Part shown: positions 47,418 through 59,487 of the stretch, piece after piece | Numbering within the stretch: position 1 is the first letter of the stretch | Layout: each line of letters opens with the position of its first letter | Notes under the pieces: model-generated | Told to the model about the DNA's origin: nothing | Database searches by the model: none | Seen by the model: the letters and a program-made list of their open reading frames with translations, nothing else | Made by a program: the position numbers and the translations under genes | DNA from: Casuarina equisetifolia | Lineage: Eukaryota > Streptophyta > Magnoliopsida > Fagales > Casuarinaceae | Assembly (NCBI GenBank): GCA_028551475.1 | Contig: CM052354.1 | Coordinates: 10,127,172 to 10,191,171, forward strand | Length of the DNA: 64,000 nt | Direction of reading: 5' to 3'

Positions 47418-50400
47418 ATGTCCTCCGGCACTTCCTCTCCTCCGTCTGCCACTATGGACGGGAAAAACCACTCTTCCAAACTCTCTAGCCTCTTAGAACC
47501 CTCTGACCCCCTCTTGTTGGCTGCCGGCGACGTTTCTACCGCCATTCTCGTCCCCCAGCTACTCACTGGCTTCGTTGACTACCCTAGATGGAAGCGGAAA
47601 ATGCAAATAGCTCTGGGTTCTCAAGATAAACTGGATCTGGTGTATGGAACTCTCCCTCGGCCGGATGACTCTATCTGGGGCAGTCATTAGGATAAGTGCA
47701 ATTTGGTGGTTTTGTCTTGGTTGATGAACTCTGTTTCGGCCGACATTGGAAATGCCATCTCTTTATGTGATTCTGCGTTAGAGGCTTGGAAAATGTTGGC
47801 AACTAGATACTCTAAGATCACTTGGACACGTCATTATGACTTGGAGCAACAACTTACAGAAGTTAAACAACAACCTAATGAGTCAGTGGCTCAATATTTT
47901 GGCCGTCTCTCTGACTTATGGGCTGAACTCGACAAATGCCAGTCAATGCGGAAATGCACGTGTAACAAATGCACCTGTGATTATCCGAGTTTTGTAGCTG
48001 GTGAAAAGGAGACTGGCCGTGTTATGTGTTTTCTACTTGGACGTCAACCTATCTATGCCACAGTTTGGAGTAACATTAATTCACGAAGTGCCATTCCCCC
48101 ACTTGATGAGGTGTTCTCGATGGTTTCTGATGAGGAACACCAACGCAGTTTGCAAGTCGACAATAGTAAAACTGAGATGGCTGCCTTTACTGTTCATTCC
48201 CCGATGTCCTTTGGAAAGGGGTTCGGGAATGTTTCACAAGATCATTCCTCCACTACAAGGGCTCTTCCACTCCTGCTTCTAGTATTGGTTCCGGGTAAGG
48301 CAACTTTCGCTTCTTTTGTGAGCATTGCCGTCGAGAAGGTCACACTAAGGATCGATGTTTTTTGCTGGTTGGTTTTCCTCCCAAGCCCAAGACTCTGAAG
48401 AAGAAAAGTGGTAGCACCCGCTCCGCACATGCAATTAGTATTGAGCCTATAGCCCAACCATCTCCTCTTGTCAGTAGTGCCCCACCTATGCCACCAGCTA
48501 GCACGCCTGGGCAATCTCTCACACTTGAGCAGTATCAACAGGTGGTCCAGCTCCTTAGCCGCTTTGGGCCTATTGAGCCCATGGCCAACTTTGCAGGTAC
48601 GGTTTCTTCCTTACAAACTTCACCTATATATGATTGGCTTATTGATTCAGGGGCGAGTGATCACATTACATGTGATCTCTCATGCATGGACAATATTAGG
48701 TCATACGCCTCAAATCCTATTTGGGTCAAACTACCTGATAATAGTAGCGTGGCTGTTACTCATATTGGCACTGTTCGTATTTCCCCATCTGTCATTCTGT
48801 ATGACGTCTTACATGTTCCGTCCTTTAAATGCCAACTTTTATCAGTCGTCAAATTTACCTTTGATAGTGCTTGTCAAGCCATCTTTTACCCTCATTTTTG
48901 TTTCTTCCAGGACCGTTTGACTGAGACAGTACTGGGGCTGGGCAGGGCTAAGCGTCGTCTTTATCATCTAGTGTCTCCGACGGATGCCACAGTGGATACT
49001 TTTTCGACCATTATTAAAACTTTTGCATGTAATGCCCCTAAGTGGGCTAATGTTTGTACGAACACTATGTTTAAGCACCATGTTTTGAATAATAAATAGA
49101 CGCTATGGCATTGTCGTTTTGGACAATGCTTCAATAGACACTCCTCTTGTTATACATCTCCTGAAGTTTTTTGTCCGGTTTGCCCTTTAGCCAAACAAAC
49201 TCGTCTCCCATTTCCATCTCGCACTTCTAGTACGACTTCCATTTTTGAGTTAGTGCATGTTGACATATGGGGTCCACATCGGACCCCTAATCATGATGGG
49301 TCACGTTATTTTCTGACCATCGTGGATGATTTCTCCCGTGGCATGTGGGTCTACCTCATGCGTTCCAAAAATCAAGCCTTCCCTTTTATCCCTTCTTTTT
49401 TCTCTATGGTTGAAACTCAGTTCCACACTCACATTCGTCGGTTGCGTTCCGACAATGGCTCTGAGTTCTTTAGTCATGAGTGTACCTCATTCCTTCAGCT
49501 TCGGGGTGTTCACCACGAGAGTTCATGTGTTCATACTCCCCAACAAAATGGTGTGGTTGAACGTAAACACCGCCATATCCTTGATGTGACCCGAGCCTTG
49601 CGGTTTCAAGCTGATATTCCTAATCGTTATTGGGGTGAATGTGTCTTGACTACCACCCATCTAATTAACCGTCTTCCCACTCTTACTTTAGATGGGAAAA
49701 CTCCCTTTGATATCCTTTTTGGGAAATCTCCCTGTACCTCACATCTTCGGGTTTTTGGATGTCTCTGTTATGCCATGGTCATTCCACGTGGGGATAAATT
49801 CGCTCCTCGGGCTTGAGCCTGTGTTTTTATGGGTTATCCTTGCTCCCAAAAGGGCTATCGCGTCCTTGATCTTACCACCCGCACCTTTTCCACCGTTAAA
49901 GATGTTGTGTTTCACGAGTCAGTTTTTCCTTTCACTTTGTCCCAGTCTCTTCTTGTTACTCCAGTCACTGCGGACTAGTCCTTTGTACCTTTGGATACTG
50001 ATCCCTATTCCATCGCACCCACCGTTTCACCCTCTGATGTTCCAGTTGCATCATCATCCTCTTCCCCTCCTGAAGGTTCATCTCCCTCCTCCTTGCCTCC
50101 TACTGTACCCTTGGATTCACCCACTGTGGATCCCTCCTCCTTGGATCCACCCACTGTGGCTCCCTCTTCTGTGGATCCAGCCACTATGGATCCTTCCTCT
50201 ATGGATCCACCCACTGTGGATCCATCCTCTACAGTCGTACCCGTGATGCCCCCTCCTACTGCTCGATGTTCCCAACAGGTCTCCAAACCCCCTATATGGA
50301 CCCAAGATTATCATTGTAACCACATAGCTTTCAATGCCCTTGGGCAGCCTTCCATCAGTCCTTAAGACATTCCTTACTCTATTTCCCAATTTGTCACCCT

Positions 50401-52030
50401 CGACAATCTCTCCTCTCGTCATCGAGCCTTTATTGCCTCTCTCTCCTCTATCCGAGAGCCACGTTACTATCATGAGGCGGTTCGAGATCCTCGATGGGTT
50501 GATGCTATGACTAATGAACTCCATGCATTAGCGACAAACCAGACATGGACCTTAGTTGATCTTTCCCCTGGTCGTAAGCCAATTGGGTGCAAGTGGGTTT
50601 ATAAGATAAAATACCGTGCTGATGGTTCCATTGAGAGATATAAAGCCCGCCTTGTTGCTAAGGGCTTCATTCAGCGATATGGGATTGACTACGAGGAGAC
50701 TTTTTCTCCGGTGGCCAAGATGGTGATTGTTCGCTGTATTATGGCCTTGGCATCCATGTTTCATTGGCCCCTCCATTAGATGGACGTTCATAATGCCTTC
50801 TTCCATGGTCACTTACATGAGGAGGTATACATGTCCTTACCTCCAGGGATTGCTTCTTCTTTTCTTGGCCCACCGAAGGTTTGCCGTCTTCTTAAATTTA
50901 TTTATGGACTCAAGTAGGCCTCTCGCCAATGGTATGCCAAATTTACTACTGCTCTACTTGAGGTTGGTTTTAAGCAGTCTTGGCATGACTATGCTCTATT
51001 TACTTTTCGACGTGGCTCCACTATGGTTGCTATTTTGCTCTATGTTGATGATATGCTCCTCACGGGCAATAGTGAGGAGGCCATTACTCAGGTTAAGTCT
51101 CATCTTTGTTCTCGATTTCACATGAAGGATTTGGGGCAAACAAAATTTTTCCTTGGCATCGATATTGCACGCTCTGAGAGTGGTATATGCCTCAGTCAAC
51201 GCAAATATGACCTAGAGTTAATCTCTGAAGCCGGGTTGTCTGGTGCTCGACCCTGCAAGATTCCCATGGATTAGAATTTGAAGCTCACCTCCTTGGAATA
51301 TGATGTTAGTGCACCCATTACCGTTAATGACCCTCCTTTAGCTGATCCCGCCTCTTATCAGCGTCTTCTTGGGCGTTTGATATACCTTACTCATACTCGT
51401 CCTGACATCAACTACCCTGTCCAGATCCTCAGTCAATTCATGCACTCTCCGAAAACCTCCCATATGGACATGACCTTGAAAGTTGTTAAATACTTAAAAG
51501 GCACCCCCGGATTAAGTCTTTTCATGCCTTCTCATAAGGATTTTCAGTTGATTGGTTTTTGTGACTCTGATTGGGCGGTTTGCCCTATGTCTCGCCGCTC
51601 TTTTACTGGTTTTTGCATTAAGTTGGGGGGCTCTTTGATCTCATGGAAGACCAAGAAACAAGCCACAGTTTCCTATTCCTCTTCAGAAGCAGAATATAGA
51701 GCTATGGCCACTGCTGTTTGTGATATTGTTTGGTTGCATGGGCTCCTTGGCGACTTATGGGTCTTCGTTCCCCGACCTATCCCTTTGTACTGTGACAATG
51801 AAGCAGCCATACATATCGCCCGTAATCCCATCTTCCATGAACGTACCAAGCACATCGAGATCGACTGTCATTTCATTCGTGAGAAACACCAGCGGGGTTT
51901 GATTCAGCCTCGTAGCATTCGCACCCATGAGCAACCTGCGGATTTGTTAACTAAAGCTTTAGGTAGTCGCCAACATGGTTATCTTCTTCGCAAGCTTGGT
52001 GTATTTGATTTATACAAATCACTAGCTTGA
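47418..52030 (+). pseudogene. Copia gag-pol of the 46.2 kb element (nine stops, one frameshift)
   Basis: Gag starts MSSGTSSPPSATMDGKNHSS and continues with VDYPRWKRKMQIALGSQDKL. A shift near 48250 moves to the frame with zinc knuckle CEHCRREGHTKDRC, protease DWLIDSGASDHIT, integrase (HVDIWGPH, RSDNGSEFF, QQNGVVERKHRH), RT (KWVYKIKYRADGSIERYKARL, YVDD at 51041-51052) and RNase H (GFCDSDWAVCPMSRRSFTGF), ending ADLLTKALGSRQHGYLLRKLG. Stops begin at 47688, 48296, 49097, 49814, 49976, 50363, 50777, 50915 and 51272; six are TAG. At 50777, 50915 and 51272 the related fragment at 60.6-61.2 kb has glutamine, so these are CAG/CAA to stop changes. Confidence 0.95.
50105..50240 (+). repeat. Proline-rich tandem repeat between integrase and RT
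   Basis: About four 30 bp units encode a PPTVDPSSLD-type decapeptide. The region lies in the variable linker between integrase and RT, where length changes are common. The DNA repeat also leaves the opposite strand open, which yields spurious frames. Confidence 0.85.
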
Positions 52031-52036
52031 GGGGGG
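52031..52036 (+). other. Polypurine tract of the 46.2 kb Copia
   Basis: The run 'ttgaggggggtg' sits between the pol stop codon and the 3' LTR. Confidence 0.8.
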
Positions 52037-52321
52037 TGTTGCAATATATGTATTTTACCTGTATTTTGTATGTATTTTATTGTATTATCTTATTATAGTT
52101 GGGTCGGTCTCTAGCCAATTGGGTTATTAGTTTAGGTCTTCTTGTTGGGCTCGAACCTTATGTACGGCCCGTGTAGAGTTTTCCTAATCGGGTCTTACCC
52201 TAGCCGCACCGTATCTGTATATGTTTTTTCTTCTCTGTAATTATACGATTAAGCAAGCATTTTGAGGGTTGATTGATCCCACCAGAGTGATGTGTTCTCA
52301 GCTATATTTCCGATTCTAATT
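52037..52321 (+). repeat. 3' LTR of the 46.2 kb Copia
   Basis: 285 bp direct repeat of 46200-46484, followed by the target duplication GTATA. Confidence 0.93.
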
Positions 52322-52326
52322 GTATA

Positions 52327-52860
52327 AAGCAGAGAATATGATCAAGATTGATCAAGGGTGAATTTAAACGGTCATTAGAGACTCTTATCTCAACCCCGAG
52401 CTCCACATCGCCTCCCACACCAAAGTTCCTAGATTGTGCCAATCCGAGACAAGCGAGATTGAGGATGCGAATGGACCAGAGATTTAGGAGGGGTCTGGGA
52501 GCGGCTTTATGGAGAGGGTTGCGAATAAAGGCCCTGGAGTTGTAGGGTTTTGGAGGCTTGAATGAGGGGAATTGGTGGGAGGGTTTGGAAAGGGAGAAAG
52601 AGTGAGGGCATGGTAGCGAAAAGGATGAAGAAGAGGATGAGAGTGAGAGCAAATCCATGGTGTTGTCTGAGAGAAGAATGGGAAAACCCGATTGTGAGAG
52701 GAAAGCTAAAAGGGTTTGGAAACGACTTAAGATTAGCATTCCCTTTTCTTGGTGTTATGTGTGAAGTAAGGTTATTCATGTCATTAAATTTATATGCAAT
52801 TATAAAGAATAAATTAGTTGAATTAAAAGTAAAAATAAAAATGATTACTTATTAGATTAT
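52327..52860 (-). pseudogene. Unidentified gene fragment, copy 3 of 3 (plastid-targeting-like start)
   Basis: The best of the three copies. On the minus strand an ATG at 52659 opens MDLLSLSSSSSSFSLPCPHSFSLSKPSHQFPSFKPPKPYNSRAFIR, rich in Ser and Pro with Arg/Lys and few acidic residues, as in plastid transit peptides. The frame runs to 52302, where it enters the Copia LTR, so the gene is cut off there. Upstream (52745-52800) is an AT-rich block with TATA-like 'catataaattt' that is shared with copy 2. A second overlapping frame (52779-52507) is also open, and MPSLFLPFQTLPPI is kept in copy 1, so the true frame is not certain. I do not recognise the parent gene. Confidence 0.55.
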
Positions 52861-53469
52861 TTCATCCCGTGATTACCTTGATGTTTATCATTATAACCTC
52901 TTCAAAATTTATTATGTGAATACTTTTTTAAGATATTAATTATGACTAAAACAATTACGTTTCATATAATATTGGAGTTAATAGTTCAATTTTTTTTTTA
53001 TAAACCACACAATGAAATTTTGTAAACGTGTTTTTATCGACATAATTTAGTTTGGAGAAATGTTTATCATACACTTATTATTGACATTAAACAAAAGAAC
53101 TACACATCTACAATTTGAAACAAAATCTCAATAAAGCATACCAAATACCATCTTACCTACTATTTTTGCTTGAAGAAAATATAGTGCTTGTAATCTCATT
53201 CCAAAATGTTTCTTGAATTGGAAAACATTAGATCCTTAACTCACTTTCCCCTTAGTAGGCAAATTCACAGCAATAATGTTTGGAAAATAAACATTGATCA
53301 CAACTTGGGAAAACAATTAAGAAAAGTGCATATCTAGCTTTTATGGCAATTTCAGCACATATATTTCAAAAAACTAAAATACATCATGTAAAGCTATAAA
53401 ATAGAATCATGATTGTTCATATTCACCCATCATAGACCTTACCTTCCATAAATAAGTTCGTTCTCTCCA
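52861..53469. other. Intergenic, 3' side of the DC1 gene
   Basis: AT-rich with no gene seen. It should include the 3' untranslated region of the minus-strand DC1 gene. Confidence 0.5.
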
Positions 53470-55375
53470 TTAATTTTCAGATTTTTGTTGAAGTTCATTT
53501 CCTTCTTCTTCCTTTTCCTCTTCCTCCTCCTTCTCCTTCAGCTCAACTTGAGGCTCTTCTCCAAGACAATCAGACCTTTCCTTCTTCTTCCTTTCTCTTT
53601 TCTCCTCCTCCTCCTCCTTCTCTTCTTCTTCAACTTCTTCTTCCTCCTCTTCCTCTCCAAGGCAGTCAAACTCAAATCTTGGATGAACATTCCATTTGCA
53701 TTTCTTACAATGTAAGGCTACTCCATTAAAAGGCTTGTTGCAGACATCATATGGAAAAGAATCTTTTGTCTTTTGAATAAAAGTAAGAGGATGCTGATGA
53801 TTTTTATCATTATAAGTTTTTCCAAATTTAATATATGGATATCGTCCAATAACACATTGGGGATGAGCACTAAAATCACAAATTGCACAATAATAAAACC
53901 ACTTCTTTTGATTTTTTTTTCTTTTCACAAATTAGACAATAATCTTCTCCAAATTCATCTTCAACAGTATAAGTAAGTTTAAGGATATGCTTGTCGTACC
54001 TGTGAGTTGCTTCTATTGGAAAACTTGCACATCTATGACATATGGCAAAACGACAGCGAGAGCATTTCAAAAATCCCTCATCCCCACAACTTTTGCACAT
54101 CAGATCTTCGCCCAATTTCAGGAAGAAGGAATGTGGGTGACACTCGTGCCGAAACCTTTCTTGGACTATAGCACATTGGATGTCTAAGATATACTCATCA
54201 TCTTCAATTTCCCATCTGTAAGCGAATCCATGACGACGACGTTTACAAAAATCACATTTGAACGTGCCATCAGAGGAAAGTGCACGTGACTTCAAGTTGC
54301 AAGTCCATGGGAGACTTAAGAATCTAAAACTTCTCGGTAGTTGAGTGCAAAGATAATGAAGAAAAAAGTTGCATTTTATGCAACTATAAAAAGGAATCGG
54401 GACTAACTGCATACACCCCTCACAAACTGGATCATCCGAGGTCTCCTTATTGTTGAGAATCAAAGCATGTTGATGGCTAAAATGTTTGATCTTTGGAGGC
54501 AGACTTCTTTCTCTCACTTCAGAATTGATATCCTTGATTAAGCCATTTACAAATCCTTGACTAAACCATTGATTGATTTCCGGGGGCGCTGAATCATCGA
54601 ATGATTCCCCGTCCTCCAAAAGTTGACACTCTCTTGCACACATCAAGTGTGTAGCATAATTACATTGTTGGCAATAATAGGCTGCATACTCGGTATTCAG
54701 CTTTAAAGAGCAGAGCTTACATACTTTGTCGGACTGCTCCTTCACTTGGGGAACAGAATATGTGAGGGCGAGAGAGTGAGGATGAAGTAAGATTTTGATA
54801 GTGTCCGAAAACCAAGCACAATCAGCGTGAACCAAAAGATAACATATGCTGCATACGCATCTGAGGTCCTTGCCATCCTCGCCGCACAATTCACAAGTGA
54901 ACTGACTGTCTTTCAGGAATTGAACGAATGCATGCTGGTGACCATCATCCTTATTTGCTGGCCGGCGAGTGGAACATTTAATGTGAAGGGAGAAATTACA
55001 GTCATTGCAAGCGTAAAAGTAGCCCTTTCCACAATCTTTACCGCAAGCATGACAGAAACGAGTCCGATTTGGTATTGCTCGATGAAGGGAGTGGATTGGG
55101 TGCAAGGGATGTTCTATCTCTGCGGGTAGGTCGTTGCATGATTCATGGCAGTGGCAGTTGCAAAAGGAGCATTTAAGGTAGGGAATGGATGATGGTTCCC
55201 CGCATATCATACAAATTGCTTCCTTCTCTCCATCAATTTTCAGATCTTCGACGGAGATAAATTCATGTTCGTGGTCCGGATCCATGCTCTCTACCCACTT
55301 CCGCCATTCCTCCATTCTCTCTCTGATGCCAGCACACACAACGCAAAGGCTGGAATTGATAGAACAATTTATCAA
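53470..55375 (-). CDS. DC1 (Cys/His-rich C1) domain protein with one frameshift
   Basis: DC1 proteins are plant-specific, zinc-binding and built of C1-like modules; several act in stress and defence signalling, but most have no known role. The ATG at 55375 is the first of three in-frame candidates; those at 55315 (MEEWRKW) and 55285 (MDPDHEHEF) are equally plausible. About nine modules follow, for example CMICGEPSSIPYLKCSFCNCHCHESC, HQHAFVQF..CELCGEDG, CKLCSLKLNTEYAAYYCQQC and CKSCGDEGFLKCSRCRFAICHRC. The frame ends at 53876, but an A9 run (T9 at 53912-53920 on plus) is one base too long for the module C..C..KKWFYYCAICDFSAHPQC, which continues in the next frame to 53470. The tail is strongly acidic (EEEEEEEVEEEEKEEEEE). 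Either a real truncation or a homopolymer sequencing error. Single exon. Confidence 0.9.
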
Positions 55376-56640
55376 TCAAATTCTCTCCCTCTCTCACGTA
55401 TAGATTTCTTTCTCTGCGCTTTGAAAGGCTGTCGTCGTTCTGGGTTTTGTTCGTGGTGAAGACAAAGGTGCCAGATTTTATGGGGCAACAACAGCAAGAA
55501 AGAATCAGACAAATGAAGAAAGATGTTTGTATCTGGTTTCTCTCGCTCTTCCCAGAAAAACACAGCAACAAAACTTTCGATTCTCTTAGGTCTTTGGTTT
55601 GGCAAAGAAAAATGGGTCTCGATTTGACACTACATAAAAACTTATCAGGAGTTTATGTAATTTATTTTGACCTAAACGTATGAAAGTATTATAGTTAATT
55701 TTAATTTTTTTCAGTTAAAATTTTCCCAACACTTTCAAAACAATTATAATAAATTTGAAGAAAAAAAGTGATTGCTAGAATTAATCATAGTATAGTAGGT
55801 ATGTTAGGAAATTTTGTTGCCTACTCTGAAATTTTGGTTGGATAAACAAAAGCATAACTAGCAATATTTTCTTGTTAACTTAATTTAATGACCAAAATCT
55901 AGATTGTCTTCCAAATTTGTGTGTATGCCTTTTTCAAGGTTGCCAAAATTTTGAAGAAAATCTCTTTCTCTTTATTTATTGTCTCTATCAGTGCAAAATT
56001 TATTTCAATATACTTATAAAAACTTTAATGAGATTGATAGGAATGCTCGGCATCTTTTCAAACACATGGGGTTGAACAAAAATTTGTGGATCATTAAAAC
56101 TCGCAAGCACTTCTCTTTTGCATGTGTCGAGTCACTTTCTTTGGCCAAAAAATTGAAAGTGAAGCTCTTTCTTTTTCTCTATTGTCCTTCTCAATGCATA
56201 CTTTCTTTCAAAACATATATATTTTAACTTAGTGTGCTTAATTTGGACAAAAATTTGTGGCAATCCAAATTTGCATCCACTCTTTTTTTCGTTTACATAA
56301 ATGTCAAAAGTTAAAGTAAAACTCTTTTTTTTGTTTTTACTATCATCTTGTCAAACAAAATTTATTTCAAGATATATCTTTTCAACCTAATGGGTATAAT
56401 TGCAAATATTCAGCACTTTCAAAAAGCTTAATGGTCAGAATTGTATAAATAGTTTGTTTATCAATATTAAACAAAGGACATGTTTATGACATGAAATGAG
56501 AGTTCTAAAAAAACAGAGAAACTGGATAACCTTGTATGTGTATTGCTCTTGACAGTTTTTTACATAAATAAAGGAAACTATTATATAAACACAACAAAAA
56601 TGATTTAAATAAATGAGCGTGTTTTGGGTGGTTGTGCAGC
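55376..56640. other. Gene-free stretch upstream of the DC1 gene
   Basis: Should include the DC1 promoter. Only chance short frames, in AT-rich DNA. Around 55920-56400 several stretches resemble each other loosely ('aaatctctttctctttattt', 'gtgaagctctttctttttct', 'gtaaaactcttttttttg', each followed by a tract ending in 'tttatttcaa' or similar), suggesting an old local tandem duplication of about 170 bp. Confidence 0.45.
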
Positions 56641-57185
56641 GTGTCTTGACTGGCGAGTAATCTGTGTATTATTACAGTCTAATGTGTATTGACAGCTGAA
56701 CCTTTGTAGTAACTGCACTACAACAATAAATGAAAAAGAGAAAATGCTTCTCCCGTCAGAGCACGCTGCAACAAACATCCAAAATATACAGCTATACTGC
56801 GCTACAACAATATTCTCCGGTCAAAGTTCGCCGCAGCAACCATCCAAAATACCTTCCACTCAAAGCACGCTGCAAGCTGAGTAAATGCAGTCAAGGTACA
56901 GCTACATTGCATTACAATAATAGACGAAACACTCAATGCACGTTGCAACAAGCATCCAAAATACTCTTGGAAGCAGCTGGAGTAAACGCAGTCAAACTAC
57001 GATTCTCAAGACATATCGAACTGTAATCAAGCCCCTCATCACCCAAAAGTCTTTTAAGGTAAGCTGGACTGCGCTATGATAAAAAATGAAGAAAGAGAGA
57101 AGGCCCCTCAAGTCAAAGCGCGCTGCAACAACCACCCAAAATATTCCTGGGAAGCAGCTGGAGTAAATCCTCTGCATGGAGAGCT
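56641..57185 (+). repeat. Degenerate repeats around 'gcacgctgcaacaa.catccaaaata'
   Basis: A block of the form 'gtcaaagcacgctgcaacaa' plus 'catccaaaata' recurs near 56755, 56819, 56858 (partial), 56930 and 57108, with 'ctgcgctacaacaat' type and 'cagctggagtaaa' type spacers also repeated. Spacing is irregular (about 40-180 bp). No frame is kept. It may be a worn minisatellite or a repeat-rich transposon end. Confidence 0.65.
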
Positions 57186-57214
57186 GAACCTTATAACAAT
57201 CTTGACACTCACAG

Positions 57215-57765
57215 CTGTTATAATGGTCTCATTCATTCACATAAAAAGCGGTCAAGAGGAACACACATACACGGTTATGTTTCCTTAAGTTTGAAGTTGA
57301 CTTTATTTTCTCCCATATAACTTTGAGCTCAAATGACTCTAAAAAAGATAAGTGTAAAATAAGGTCAAGTAAACTGTGAAATTAACTTCGAAACAAACTC
57401 CCAAAGATATAACATTAATAAATAGCAGTATGTGAAAGCCAAGATGAAATATTGGACGATTTTTTTACTGTCGAAATCCCTTTAAATAACCTCGTTTTCA
57501 AACTGAGATGCCAAGTTATAGAACTGTGATCCACTTCGGCAACAAAATCAATGGTTCAGATAGTAACAAAAAAATATATATATATATACTTCAATTCCAC
57601 TTATTAGCTTATCATTAACTTATTTCCCATCAAGTCTCCACAAATTTCATGTAGATTTTATCAGTCATTTTCTCATGAAGCTCATAAAAATTGCAATCAT
57701 ACTAGTTTATAAAAAAAAAAAAAAAGACTAAAGACAATAATTAACGGGGGTGGAAGGCTATGGTT
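57215..57765 (+). repeat. Left copy of a ~500 bp direct repeat around module copy C
   Basis: From 'tctcattcattcacataaaa' to 'acggggg..ggaaggctat' this matches 61473-61965. It includes the germin-intron repeat (57458-57608), a short AT microsatellite and an A-rich tract. Module copy C begins immediately after it. Confidence 0.85.
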
Positions 57766-59487
57766 TTGAGGTCGGACTTACAGGAAGCAGCTGGTAGGTT
57801 CTTGGTATCCTAAAGGTTTCTTTGTGCTTCTACCTTTTTTTGTCTTCACGAATGCTGAAGATTCCTGTTTTAACATACTTATTTGGTTGCGAAGAAAAGT
57901 AGGGAAAGAATGGAAAGTGCGGGAAAATTTAAATGTCTATGATGTGCTTCTTAAAAGAGCTGACTTGTAAGATATGAGAGACAAAACTCAAATACGGAGG
58001 AAGAATTCAATTGCAGGTGAGAAGGCGAGGCCCCTCTAGAACATCACTTCAATTTGAGGAGCTTCATATTTGTGTCCAGCAGCTTGGGATCCTGCAAGAA
58101 GGCCTTCATGCAATTTTCTAAATTGAAGATCTTGCATGGAAGATTTGTTGAAATTCTCGATAATGTTGAATTTATGAGATCGCCTAACCATTTGTGATCA
58201 CGTGGTCCAATTTAATTGCAATTCTTCAGCGAGAAATTAATTACATTTTGCTCATCAAATTCCATTACTTTCTTTAAACCTACAGGTATGACTCATTAAA
58301 TTGAGAAAACATTTAAGCCAAATAATTAGTCATTCTTAAAGTTGATGGGCATGTTCAACATGGAATTTGAATATATGAAATCAATTAATGTTATTAGTTC
58401 AGCAGTTTATACGTTCTTTTTTTTTTTGACACCTAAATTTATACACATTAGTCTCGAATTCAAAATCAGGAACGCCAAGTTAAATAAAGGCATCTTTTTA
58501 ATATAATTTTTAACCTAGTATTAAAACCAAGATTAAGCGTAGCACCTCATTACTCATGAGTAAAGTTTCCCATAAAAAAGCTTGTAAAAAAAAAAAATCC
58601 ATATTGAGGGTGAGGGATGTGTTAAATTATATATGTAATTATAATCACACAATTGATTTGTGTTTGATTTATGGTGCAACTATGTAAGATTATCTTAATC
58701 TATTATGTTTTATGAACTTTAGCATTGATTAGTTCATGACCATTACTCGATCAACAATTTTTCTCTTATCATTGACCTAATAGATTTAGCTATCCTTTAT
58801 AACCTCCTTTTTTTTAAATGTACTAATAATGTTAAGTATGAGAGTTATACATTGAAAAGATACAATCTTTATGTAATGCTTATATGTAGAAATATTCTAC
58901 TAATTGAACTAATTTTTGTATTTAACTTTAGGCTTTATAATATAATATTATGACCCAAGTTAATCTTTTCCAAATCTCATTAAACTTTAAGTTTTTTAAT
59001 TATATTCAGTGTGTGAGAGAGCATTTATAAGCCTTAAGTTTGCTTGTATGAGGAAACTATTGGAGAAAAAAGTGTAGAGAAACTTCTTGGAATTTAACGT
59101 CCTGCATTTTCAAAAAAGTAGAACTTCAAGAATGGTTCATGATGAAAATCCCGACAAGCAAATGAGCGTGCAGCACAAGCACAACTAAGTCAAGCCGGGT
59201 TCCATGCATGTCTCGTTAATAATTTGGCCACTTTTTCTTCTTCATGCACTGTTTTCTTAGTTTACGATGACAGGAGAGGGATTAAGGTACATGAGTTGCC
59301 TAGACTTACCAGAGACTTCTTTGAACGCAAATTCTGGTGTAGACAAAGACTTGACCAAAGCTATTCTCTAAAAGCTCAAGATGCATTGTTTCACTTGCAC
59401 AAGATAAGTAGCTTAAATGCACTATTATTCTCACAGCTTTATTGGTAAATTGGATCCCTTCTCCCTTTCTGTCTATCGTGCATTTTC
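57766..59487 (+). repeat. Receptor-kinase module, copy C, upstream region
   Basis: Matches 30275-32015 (copy B) along its whole length and copy A in part. It lacks the 1.4 kb and Gypsy insertions of copy A. The gene start follows. Confidence 0.88.

Larger units (their letters stand above)
46200..52321 (+). mobile_element. Full-length Ty1/Copia element with many stop codons
   Basis: 6122 bp with 285 bp LTRs, target duplication GTATA, primer site, purine tract and complete gag-pol order. The LTRs differ at five positions, all transitions, about 1.8 per cent. Gag-pol has nine stops and one frameshift. The LTR ends are TG...TT, not the usual TG...CA, fixed by the target duplication and by the equal LTR lengths. 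It inserted beside gene-fragment copy 3. The fragment at 59.6-61.4 kb is a relative with a different LTR. Confidence 0.95.

Noticed and set aside
50005..50524. Gly/Glu-rich minus-strand frames opposite the Copia linker
   Set aside because: Shadow of the 30 bp proline-rich repeat on the plus strand.
53485..53715. Leu/Phe-rich plus-strand frame that looks like a membrane protein
   Set aside because: Antisense of the acidic Glu-rich tail of the DC1 gene.
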